Assembly: GCF_024580525.1 (NCBI RefSeq)
Contig: NZ_JANIKQ010000010.1
Span: 39,396 to 103,395 of the forward strand
DNA from: Neisseria dentiae
GTDB lineage: Bacteria > Pseudomonadota > Gammaproteobacteria > Burkholderiales > Neisseriaceae
DNA length: 64,000 nt
Direction of reading: 5' to 3'
Below the pieces are notes generated by a model. It made no database searches. It had not been told where the DNA came from and worked only from the letters and a program-made list of their open reading frames with translations. Numbering within the stretch: position 1 is the first letter of the stretch; each line of letters begins with the position of its first letter. Shown here piece by piece: positions 18,686 through 26,354 of this stretch. The translations under genes were made by a program, and so were the position numbers.

Positions 18686-19774
18686 ATGAAGAAAATTGTT
18701 TTAGCCACTTCGATGAGCGGTTTGGGCGGCACAGAAAACGCCACTTTCCGCTTAGGCCGGCTGTTGCGCCAATACGGCCATCCTGTTGTGTTGGCCTCTT
18801 CAAACGGCCCTTTGATAGAGCGTGCCCGAGGTTTGGGCATCAACTGGTACGACATTGATTTTTACAGCGGCGGCAAAACCGGCTATCTGAAAAGTATGTG
18901 GGCATTCGCCAAAATGCTCAAACATGAACAGCCCGACATCATCCACTGCCAAATGGCCCGCATCGTGCCCGCCTGCGCCATCGCGGCCAAACTGGCTTCT
19001 CCGAAAACCAAGGTGTTTTACCATGCCCGCGGCCTGCACGCAGAAACCTATCCGAAAATCACTTCATTATTCAGCAAGCTCGGCGTAAACATTATTGCCA
19101 ACTGCAAAACCGAGCGCGACAAAATCATTCGTTACGGCTTTCCGGCAAACCGCATCACTTACACTTATAACGCCTTGCACAAAGTAGAATCCGTGCCGGA
19201 AAAAACCGTTAAAGATTATGTGGTGTTAGGCACTTTGTCACGCCTCGACAAACACCGCGCCGTACATCTGATGCTGGACATTTTCAAAACCCTAACCAGC
19301 GAACGCAACCTGCCCGTCAAACTTTTGGTTGCCGGAAACGGTGAGGAAGCCGATAACCTGAAGACTCAAGCCGGGCGTTTGGGCATTGCCGATAAAGTTA
19401 CCTTTCTCGGCGGCATCCACGATCTGACCGCTTTTTTCAGAGAAGTCGATATATTGGTCAGCACACCGTTTTTTCAGGGCGACTACGGTGCCGGCGTGGG
19501 CAACAATGTTTTGGAAGCCGCGCTCTATAACACACCGGTTGTAACCTACAATATGTCGGGCGTATCGGAAATCGTGGTAAGCGGGGAAACCGGCTACTGC
19601 ATCCCCACCGGCGACAGCCATGCTTTCGTTGAAGCAGTAGAAGCGCTGGTTCTCAACCCTGATTTACGGGTTGAAATGGGCAACGCGCTACACAACCGTG
19701 TTGTTTCACTCTGTTCCGACGAAGAAATCTACCGCACCACTATGGCTGCCTACAAAATGGAGAATAACCGATGA
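18686..19774 (+). CDS. Glycosyltransferase family 4 (tandem paralogue A)
   Basis: A 362-residue GT-B enzyme starting MKKIVLATSMSGLGGTENATF. It has the conserved PDIIHCQMARIVPA and VFYHARGL blocks, then the donor-binding GGIHDLTAFF and GVGNNVLEAALYNTPVV with the E-x7-E-like pattern. It starts 7 bases after the Wzy-like gene, and its stop overlaps the start of its paralogue. The two are clearly tandem duplicates by sequence. They probably add successive, possibly identical, sugars. The ATG was chosen over an upstream start inside the Wzy-like gene because it matches the paralogue. Confidence 0.85.
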   Translation: MKKIVLATSMSGLGGTENATFRLGRLLRQYGHPVVLASSNGPLIERARGLGINWYDIDFYSGGKTGYLKSMWAFAKMLKHEQPDIIHCQMARIVPACAIAAKLASPKTKVFYHARGLHAETYPKITSLFSKLGVNIIANCKTERDKIIRYGFPANRITYTYNALHKVESVPEKTVKDYVVLGTLSRLDKHRAVHLMLDIFKTLTSERNLPVKLLVAGNGEEADNLKTQAGRLGIADKVTFLGGIHDLTAFFREVDILVSTPFFQGDYGAGVGNNVLEAALYNTPVVTYNMSGVSEIVVSGETGYCIPTGDSHAFVEAVEALVLNPDLRVEMGNALHNRVVSLCSDEEIYRTTMAAYKMENNR

Positions 19775-20841
19775 AAATCATTCTAACCTCTTCCATGAGC
19801 GGCTTGGGCGGCACGGAAAACGCCACCTTTCGTTTGGCCCGTTTACTTCACGAACACGGCCACAATGTTATTTTAGCCTCTTCAGACGGCCCCTTGGTGA
19901 AAGATGCCAAAGATTTGGGCATCTCTTGGCGCAATATCGATTTTTACCAAAGCGGAAAAGCCGGTTACCTGAAAGGCGCATTGGCCTACGCCAAACTGCT
20001 CAGGCAGGAAAAGCCCGACATCGTGCACTGCCAGATGGCGCGTATTGTTCCCGCCTGCGCCGTTGCCGCCAAGTTGGTTTCTCCGAAAACCAAAGTGTTC
20101 TACCACGCCCGCGGCCTCGACCCCGAAACCTATCCGAGAATTGCCAGGCTGTTCGACAAACTCGGCGTGTATATCATCGGCAACTGCAAACACGAGCAGG
20201 CCAAACTTATCCGCCACGGGTTTCCTGCTTCGCGTATCACCTACACCTACAATGCCCTGCCCAAGCTGGCCGCTGCCCCGCAAAAATCCGAACGCGACCA
20301 TGTGATGATCGGCACTTTGTCGCGCCTGGACAAAGTGCGCGCAGTAGATTTAACACTTGATGTGTTCAAAATTTTAACCGACAGGGGATTGAATGTGCGC
20401 CTGAACATCGCCGGCATCGGCGAAGAAACCGACAACCTGAAACAACAGGCACACCGCTTAGGCATTGCCGACAAAGTTACTTTTCTCGGCGGCATACGGG
20501 ATTTAAACGCCTATTTCAAAGAAATCGATATTCTGGTTAATACACTCAACTGCGACGGCGATCACGGCGCAGGCGTGGGCAACAATATTTTAGAAGCCGG
20601 AATGTATGAAACCGCCGTGGTCAGCTACGGCGTTATCGGCATTCCCGAAATGATTATTAACGGTGAAACGGGCTTCTGCACCCCCTTGCGCGACCAAGAA
20701 AAATTTGCCGATGCCGTTGAAAAACTGGTTCACGACAAAGCCTTGCGCACACAAATGGGCAAAGCCCTCAGGCAACACGTTGAAGCCCTGTGTTCCGATG
20801 AAGAAATCTACCGCGCCACCATGGCGGCATACCGTATGTGA
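19771..20841 (+). CDS. Glycosyltransferase family 4 (tandem paralogue B)
   Basis: A 356-residue close paralogue of the preceding gene with the same SMSGLGGTENATFRL start, HCQMARIVPAC, VFYHARGL and SDEEIYR[AT]TMAAY end. The ATGA overlap indicates translational coupling. A deviation is seen near the donor site, where the partner has STPFFQGDYGAG and this one has NTLNCDGDHGAG, and again at the following TYNMSGVSE versus SYGVIGIPE. These changes suggest donor or linkage divergence. Confidence 0.85.
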   Translation: MKIILTSSMSGLGGTENATFRLARLLHEHGHNVILASSDGPLVKDAKDLGISWRNIDFYQSGKAGYLKGALAYAKLLRQEKPDIVHCQMARIVPACAVAAKLVSPKTKVFYHARGLDPETYPRIARLFDKLGVYIIGNCKHEQAKLIRHGFPASRITYTYNALPKLAAAPQKSERDHVMIGTLSRLDKVRAVDLTLDVFKILTDRGLNVRLNIAGIGEETDNLKQQAHRLGIADKVTFLGGIRDLNAYFKEIDILVNTLNCDGDHGAGVGNNILEAGMYETAVVSYGVIGIPEMIINGETGFCTPLRDQEKFADAVEKLVHDKALRTQMGKALRQHVEALCSDEEIYRATMAAYRM

Positions 20842-20850
20842 GGCCCGATA

Positions 20851-22026
20851 ATGAAGATTACCATTGTCGCCCCCTATTGCTCCCTGCCCTCCGAGCCGCA
20901 CTTCAACCGTTTTTGGTATCTTGCCGAACTGTTGTCGCAGCAGCACGATGTTTTATTGATTACCAGCAATTTCAAACATTACGACAAATCTTTCAGACGG
21001 CCTGAAGATGCCGCAGCCGCTTCCAAAGGCCGTCTGAAAGTGATGCTGCTCAACGAAAGCGGCTACACTAAAAATGTATCGCTCAAGCGCGTGCAAAGCC
21101 ATCATGTGTTCGTGAAACACTTCGAAAAATGGCTGGAACAATGCCGCCCCGGCGAACAAGACATCGTGTATTCGGCCTACCCGTTTATTGCCACCAACAT
21201 TCTCTTGGGCAAACATAAAGCGCGTTTGGGCTATAAGTTAATCATAGATGTGCAAGACGTTTGGCCCGAATCATTTTCAGCCGTGCTGCCGTTTTTAAAA
21301 AAAATACCGCCCAAACTGCTGCCGTTTTCCGGCCGCGCCGATACCGCCTACCGTTATGCCGACGGTTTGGTTGCCGTATCGCAAACCTATCTTGACCGTG
21401 CCAAAGCAGCCAACCCGAACGTTCCGGGTGAAGTAGTTTACATCGGTGCAGATTACGAAACCTTAGAAAACGCCCCCGCCAAGGTGTTTGACAACACCGG
21501 TGTTACCCGTTTTTTCTATTTGGGCACCCTCAGTTTCAGCTACGATATGCAAACCGTATGCCAAGGCATCCGACAGCTTGCCGCCGCAGGAGAAAAAGTC
21601 GAGCTGCACATAATGGGCGGCGGCCCTAATTTACAAACATTAAAACAATACGCTGATGAATCAATTTGTTTTTACGGTTATATTCCCTACTCTGAAATGA
21701 TGTCGGTAGCAAAAAGTTGCGATATTGCCGTCAATCCCATACACGCCCACTCATCGGCCTCCATCACCAACAAACTGTCCGACTACATGGCTTTGCAAAA
21801 ACCGATTCTGAACAGCCAGGTCAACAGCGAAGTGGCCGAAGTATTGCAGCTAGTTCCCCATGCCGACTACAGCTCAGGCAATGTGGAAAGTTTTACAGCC
21901 GCAGCCAAACGCATTTTGCAGCAAAAAAACCAACCCGCCCGTTCAGAAGAAATTATCCGCCGTTTCAAACGCGATGTATCCTACCGGAAAATCGCCAACC
22001 TTATTGAAAGCCTAGGCCATGAATAA
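20851..22026 (+). CDS. Glycosyltransferase family 4, WbuB-like
   Basis: A 391-residue GT-B protein with an N-terminus (ITIVAPYCSLPSEPHFNRFWYLAELLS) like the WbuB/WcgT group of N-acetyl-amino-sugar transferases. It then has DVQDVWPESF, a block conserved in that group, and the C-terminal half beginning RFFYLGTLSFSYDM. It starts 9 bases after paralogue B, and its end overlaps the phosphoglycosyltransferase by 8 bases. This suggests it adds the second sugar onto the initiating residue. Two DUS cores lie within the early coding region. Confidence 0.82.
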   Translation: MKITIVAPYCSLPSEPHFNRFWYLAELLSQQHDVLLITSNFKHYDKSFRRPEDAAAASKGRLKVMLLNESGYTKNVSLKRVQSHHVFVKHFEKWLEQCRPGEQDIVYSAYPFIATNILLGKHKARLGYKLIIDVQDVWPESFSAVLPFLKKIPPKLLPFSGRADTAYRYADGLVAVSQTYLDRAKAANPNVPGEVVYIGADYETLENAPAKVFDNTGVTRFFYLGTLSFSYDMQTVCQGIRQLAAAGEKVELHIMGGGPNLQTLKQYADESICFYGYIPYSEMMSVAKSCDIAVNPIHAHSSASITNKLSDYMALQKPILNSQVNSEVAEVLQLVPHADYSSGNVESFTAAAKRILQQKNQPARSEEIIRRFKRDVSYRKIANLIESLGHE

Positions 22027-22636
22027 AATCATAAAACGCCTTTTCGACATTACCGCCTCGGCAGCCGGCCTGATTATTCTGTCGCCCGTGTTTTTGGTGT
22101 TGGTTTACCTTATCCGCAAAAACCTCGGCTCGCCCGTGTTTTTCACCCAAGAGCGGCCGGGACTGGGCGGCAAACCGTTCAAAATGATTAAATTCCGCTC
22201 CATGCGCGATGCCGTTGATGCAAACGGCAACCCGCTGCCCGACAGCGAACGGCTCACCCCGTTCGGCAGAAAACTGCGCGCCACCAGTCTCGACGAACTG
22301 CCCGAATTGTGGAACGTGCTCAAAGGCGACATGAGCCTGGTCGGTCCCCGCCCGCTGCTGATGCATTATCTGCCGCTGTATAACGCATTCCAATACCGCC
22401 GCCACGAAATGAAGCCCGGTGTTACCGGCTGGGCGCAGGTAAACGGGCGCAATGCGATTTCGTGGGACGAAAAATTCAAATATGATGTCTGGTATATCGA
22501 CAACTACAGCTTTTGGCTGGATATCAAAATTTTATTCTTAACCATCAAAAAGGTATTCGTGCGGGAAGGAATTTCTGCCGAAGGCGAAGCCACCATGCCT
22601 TACTTCACTGGAAACCAAGACCATGATGAAAAATAA
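22019..22636 (+). CDS. Small monotopic phosphoglycosyltransferase, PglC(Campylobacter)/PglB N-domain type
   Basis: A 205-residue initiating sugar-phosphate transferase: N-terminal re-entrant hydrophobic segment (residues 8-33), KRLFDI start, RPG block (ERPGLGGKPFKMIKFRSMR), the catalytic D-E pair in TSLDELPELWNVLKGDMSLVGPRP, and HEMKPGVTGWAQVNGR. It transfers sugar-1-phosphate from a UDP sugar to undecaprenyl phosphate. In meningococcus this domain is fused to an acetyltransferase (PglB) or an ATP-grasp domain (PglB2). Here it stands alone and overlaps a separate ATP-grasp gene by 14 bases, as if PglB2 were split. Confidence 0.88.
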   Translation: MNKIIKRLFDITASAAGLIILSPVFLVLVYLIRKNLGSPVFFTQERPGLGGKPFKMIKFRSMRDAVDANGNPLPDSERLTPFGRKLRATSLDELPELWNVLKGDMSLVGPRPLLMHYLPLYNAFQYRRHEMKPGVTGWAQVNGRNAISWDEKFKYDVWYIDNYSFWLDIKILFLTIKKVFVREGISAEGEATMPYFTGNQDHDEK

Positions 22637-23585
22637 CATCCTTATTTTATCTGCCGGCCGCCGCGTAGAGCTTGTGCAGGACTTCCAAGCCGAAGCCGCC
22701 AAGTTTTCAGACGGCATCAAGGTGCTGGCCACCGACCTGAACCCCTGTATGTCGCCCGCCTGCCATGTGGCCGACGGCGCGTTCAGCGTGCCGCCGATTT
22801 CCGCCGAAAACTATATCGACAGCATTTTCGATCTGGCGGTCGAGCAAAACATCGGCCTGATTATCCCCACCATCGACACCGAGCTGCAAAAACTCGCCGA
22901 CGCGCGCCGCCGTTTTGAAGAAGCGGGCATCCACATCATCGTTTCCGATTCGGAGCTGGTGACCATCTGCCGCGACAAGCGTTTCACCGCCAGCCTTTTC
23001 AACCGCTGCGACATCGCCACACCCGAAATCTACGAGCGCGAAAACCTCACCTTCCCCTGCTTTGCCAAACCCTACGACGGCAGCCGCAGCATTGGTGCGA
23101 AATATATCCACACCGCCGAAGATTTGTCTTACGACATGCTCAAAGACCCGAAAATCATCTTCTGCCAATACATCGACATCACCAACGAATTCACCGAATT
23201 CACCGTCGATTTGTATTACGACCGTGCAGGCCGTCTGAAATGCTGCGTGCCGCGCGAACGCTTGGAAGTGCGCTCCGGCGAAGTGAGCAAAGGCGCCACC
23301 CGCCGCAACGCTCTCTACGCGCTGTTAACCGACAAAATGTCGCACCTCGACGGCGCGCGCGGCTGCATTACCGCCCAATTCTTCTGCAAAGACGACACAG
23401 TTTACGGTATCGAAATCAACCCGCGCTTCGGCGGCGGCTTCCCGCTCACCTATGCCGCCGGCGGCAACTATCCCGGTTGGCTGATACGCGAATACCTCTA
23501 CGGCGAAAAAATCCCGTTTTTCGACGAATGGGAAAACAACCTGATTATGCTGCGCTACGACGCGAAAGTATTGGTTCATGAATAA
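22623..23585 (+). CDS. ATP-grasp enzyme (PglB2 C-domain-like)
   Basis: A 320-residue ATP-grasp protein of the carbamoyl-phosphate-synthase-like group. It has an N-terminal LILSAGRRVELV motif, the TIDTELQ block, a central ATP-binding FAKPYDGSRS, and the Mg-binding GIEINPRFGGGFPL near the end. Such enzymes join a carboxylate to an amine or other nucleophile using ATP. In neisserial PglB2 an ATP-grasp domain is associated with glyceramide on the bacillosamine-type sugar. Gene overlap on both sides (14 bases before, 8 after) ties it to the phosphoglycosyltransferase and the HAD gene. That it acylates the initiating sugar is inference. The start has two adjacent ATG codons. Confidence 0.82.
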   Translation: MMKNNILILSAGRRVELVQDFQAEAAKFSDGIKVLATDLNPCMSPACHVADGAFSVPPISAENYIDSIFDLAVEQNIGLIIPTIDTELQKLADARRRFEEAGIHIIVSDSELVTICRDKRFTASLFNRCDIATPEIYERENLTFPCFAKPYDGSRSIGAKYIHTAEDLSYDMLKDPKIIFCQYIDITNEFTEFTVDLYYDRAGRLKCCVPRERLEVRSGEVSKGATRRNALYALLTDKMSHLDGARGCITAQFFCKDDTVYGIEINPRFGGGFPLTYAAGGNYPGWLIREYLYGEKIPFFDEWENNLIMLRYDAKVLVHE

Positions 23586-24255
23586 GCGTATCGTCCCTGC
23601 CGAATCTGTGTTGGTGCTGGATTTGGACGACACCCTGTATGCCGAATACCACTACAAACTTTCGGGTATTCAAGCCGTGTGCCGCCATATTGCCGCACTC
23701 TACCCGCAGCACACTTCAGACGGCCTGCTGGCGCAAATCGATCCCGAAAGCAGCAGCTGGCTCGAACAGATTTGTGCAGCGTGCGGATTTAACAATGATG
23801 AAAAACAATCACTTTTGTGGTTATACCGGCTGCACACACCGAACTTAACCGGCTATATACCGTCTGAGAAACTAAAGCAACTGATGCGCCCGTTTGCCTC
23901 CCGTGTATTGGTTTCAGACGGCCGCAGCTTCACCCAGCGTCAGAAACTCAAAGCACTGGGACTGCTTGATGCTTTCGACCAACTATTGATTTCGGAAGCC
24001 TGCCGATCCGAGAAGCCCGATGAAAAACGCTTCTGTGCAATACAAGTGGCCTATCCCGGCAAAACCTGCATTTATGTGGGCGACAATATAAAAAAAGACT
24101 TCCTTGCCCCCAACCGTTTGGGTTGGCTAACCATCGGCATCCTGCCGCAGGCTCATAATATCCACCGCTACCGCCCGCAGGATTTCGATGCCGCCCACCA
24201 GCCCGCACTCTGGTTGAGCAGTATCGACGGCTTGGCAAGTTTAATAAACACCTAA
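23578..24255 (+). CDS. HAD-family hydrolase
   Basis: A 225-residue haloacid-dehalogenase-like phosphatase: motif I DLDDTLYAE (nucleophile Asp in VLDLDDT), motif II VLVSDGRS, motif III lysine in SEKPDEK, and motif IV YVGDNIKKD. The cap is small and helical. It overlaps the ATP-grasp gene by 8 bases. A phosphatase partner would suit a pathway in which a phosphorylated acyl donor, for instance phosphoglycerate, is attached and then dephosphorylated. The substrate is not shown by sequence. Confidence 0.82.
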   Translation: MNKRIVPAESVLVLDLDDTLYAEYHYKLSGIQAVCRHIAALYPQHTSDGLLAQIDPESSSWLEQICAACGFNNDEKQSLLWLYRLHTPNLTGYIPSEKLKQLMRPFASRVLVSDGRSFTQRQKLKALGLLDAFDQLLISEACRSEKPDEKRFCAIQVAYPGKTCIYVGDNIKKDFLAPNRLGWLTIGILPQAHNIHRYRPQDFDAAHQPALWLSSIDGLASLINT

Positions 24256-24299
24256 ACCTCAATTTTAAAATTCACCTTTCAAGCAAAAAGGATTGCACG

Positions 24300-25082
24300 A
24301 TGACCAGAATTCTCTTTATGGGACGGAAAAAAGTTTCCGCCGGCCTCTTGGAATTTCTATCCTCCCAAAGCGGCATCGAAATCGTCGGCGTATTAACCGA
24401 CAGCCATCTGCAAGGCTCGCCCACCACGGCGGCGGCCAAACGTTTGGGGCTGCCGCTCTACACCTTCGACACTGCGCTCGAAGCCATGCGTGAAGGCCGT
24501 CTGAAATACGATTTGGGCTTATCGGTATTGTATTGGCGCAAACTGCGCGACGAATTTTTAACCGTGCCCCCGCGCGGCACCATCAACTTCCACCCTGCCA
24601 TCCTGCCCGAATACAAAGGCACGGGCGGCTATAACCTGGCGATTATGGACGGCCTCTCCGAATGGGGTATCTCCGCCCACTATATCGACGATTCCATCGA
24701 CACCGGTGATTTAATCGAAGTGGTGCGCTTTGCGATGGACCCCGACACCGCCACCGCGCAATCGCTCGAACGCGAATCGATGCAGGTGCTCGACGGTTTT
24801 GCCAAACGCCTGATTATGCAGGCGGTTGAGAGCGAAGCCAAACTGCCCACCTTCCCGAATATCGGCGGCGAATACACCAGCCGCGCCGAAATGGAAGCCA
24901 TGAAAGAAATCCGCCCCGGCGACGACGTGGGCAGAAAAATCCGCGCGTTCTGGTTCCCCCCCTACGACGGCGCCTACGTCGAAATCAACGGTCAGAAATA
25001 CACCTTGGTCGACCGCCGCATTTTGGAAGAAGTCGCCCCCAAAGATTCCACCAGCCTTTTTGCAGGATCAGCCGATGCTTAA
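24300..25082 (+). CDS. Sugar N-formyltransferase (methionyl-tRNA formyltransferase fold)
   Basis: A 260-residue N10-formyltetrahydrofolate-dependent transferase. Catalytic residues are visible: N96 and H98 in TINFHPAILPEYKG and D134/D137 in IDTGDLI. A short C-terminal domain follows, with FWFPPYDGAYVEINGQKY. It is too short for methionyl-tRNA formyltransferase and resembles the enzymes that formylate amino groups of dTDP- or UDP-linked amino sugars. It lies immediately before pglC, whose aminotransferase makes a 4-amino sugar, so a 4-formamido-4,6-dideoxy sugar is the likely product. The stop overlaps the pglC start region by 8 bases. Confidence 0.85.
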   Translation: MTRILFMGRKKVSAGLLEFLSSQSGIEIVGVLTDSHLQGSPTTAAAKRLGLPLYTFDTALEAMREGRLKYDLGLSVLYWRKLRDEFLTVPPRGTINFHPAILPEYKGTGGYNLAIMDGLSEWGISAHYIDDSIDTGDLIEVVRFAMDPDTATAQSLERESMQVLDGFAKRLIMQAVESEAKLPTFPNIGGEYTSRAEMEAMKEIRPGDDVGRKIRAFWFPPYDGAYVEINGQKYTLVDRRILEEVAPKDSTSLFAGSADA

Positions 25083-26250
25083 CACTTCTATCGCCCCGTG
25101 GCCCAGCTTCACCCAAGAAGAGGCCGACGCCGTTTCGCGCGTTTTACTGTCTAACAAAGTGAACTACTGGACAGGCACCGAATGCCGCGAGTTTGAAAAA
25201 GAATTTGCCGAATTCGCCGGCACCGAATACGCCGTTGCACTGGGCAACGGCACGCTGGCGCTCGACGTTGCCCTCAAAGCGATGGGCATCGGCGCGGGCG
25301 ACGACGTGATTGTTACCTCGCGCACGTTTCTCGCCTCCGCCTCCGCCATCGTAACCGCCGGCGCCAACCCCGTGTTCGCCGATGTGGATTTGAACAGCCA
25401 GAATATTTCCGCCGAAACCGTTCAGGCGGCCTTAACGCCGAACACCAAAGCCATCATCGTGGTGCACTTGGCCGGTATGCCCGCCGAAATGGACGGCATC
25501 ATGGCGCTGGCCGAAAAGCACAAACTGTGGGTTATCGAAGACTGCGCCCAAGCGCACGGCGCCAAATACAAGGGCAGGCCCGTCGGCTCCATCGGCCACG
25601 TCGGCGCATGGTCGTTCTGCCAAGACAAAATCATGACCACCGGCGGCGAAGGCGGCATGGTTACCACCAACGATAAAGATTTGTGGTCGAAAATGTGGTC
25701 GTATAAAGACCACGGCAAAAGCTACGATGCGGTGTACAACCGCCAACATCCGCCCGGTTTCCGCTGGCTGCACGAGAGCTTCGGCACCAACTGGCGCATG
25801 ATGGAGATGCAGGCGGTTATCGGCCGCATCCAGCTCAAGCGCATGAGCGATTGGACGGCCAAACGCCAAGCCAACGCCGCGCAACTCGAAGCGGTGCTCA
25901 AACCGTTTGCCTGCATCCGCTTGGTAAACGTGCCCGACTATATCGAACACGCGCAATATAAATTTTATGCGTTTGTGAAACCGGAAAACCTGAAAGCGGG
26001 CTGGAGCCGCGACCGCATCGTCGAAACCTTGGCCGAACGCAAAGTGCCCTGCTACCAAGGCAGCTGCTCGGAAGTGTATTTGGAAAAAGCTTTCGACAAC
26101 ACGCCGTGGCGGCCTAAAGAGCGGTTGAAAAACGCCGTCGAACTGGGCGACACCAGCCTGATGTTTTTGGTGCACCCGACCATCACGCCCGAAGAAATGG
26201 CGTTTTGCTGCAAAAACATACAAGAAGTGCTCGCAGAAGCAACCGCATGA
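25075..26250 (+). CDS. pglC: UDP-4-keto-6-deoxy-GlcNAc aminotransferase PglC
   Basis: A 391-residue DegT/DnrJ/EryC1-family PLP enzyme, from memory very close to neisserial PglC (NTSIAPWPSFTQEEADAV, LLSNKVNYWTG, GTNWRMMEMQAVIGR). K185 in CQDKIMTTGGEGG is the Schiff-base lysine; VIEDCAQAHGA holds the cofactor-contact residues. It aminates C4 of the keto sugar made by PglD to give UDP-2-acetamido-4-amino-2,4,6-trideoxyglucose. The ATG overlapping the formyltransferase end was preferred over a TTG five codons earlier. The order pglC-pglD is the same as in meningococcus, but the PglB acetyltransferase domain is absent upstream. Confidence 0.92.
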   Translation: MLNTSIAPWPSFTQEEADAVSRVLLSNKVNYWTGTECREFEKEFAEFAGTEYAVALGNGTLALDVALKAMGIGAGDDVIVTSRTFLASASAIVTAGANPVFADVDLNSQNISAETVQAALTPNTKAIIVVHLAGMPAEMDGIMALAEKHKLWVIEDCAQAHGAKYKGRPVGSIGHVGAWSFCQDKIMTTGGEGGMVTTNDKDLWSKMWSYKDHGKSYDAVYNRQHPPGFRWLHESFGTNWRMMEMQAVIGRIQLKRMSDWTAKRQANAAQLEAVLKPFACIRLVNVPDYIEHAQYKFYAFVKPENLKAGWSRDRIVETLAERKVPCYQGSCSEVYLEKAFDNTPWRPKERLKNAVELGDTSLMFLVHPTITPEEMAFCCKNIQEVLAEATA

Positions 26251-26253
26251 AAG

Positions 26254-26292
26254 TTTTCAGACGGCTCCGGCCTTCTGAAGGCCGTCTGAAAA
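26254..26292. terminator. Inverted DUS pair between pglC and pglD
   Basis: ttttcagacggc and gccgtctgaaaa are separated by 15 bases; the loop itself contains a near-repeat. It sits in the 104-base gap, so pglD may have partly separate expression. Confidence 0.55.
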
Positions 26293-26354
26293 AACACTGT
26301 TATCCCGATCGAGAATACGCTTTTCCAAAACAATAACAACCGGATAATAAAACG

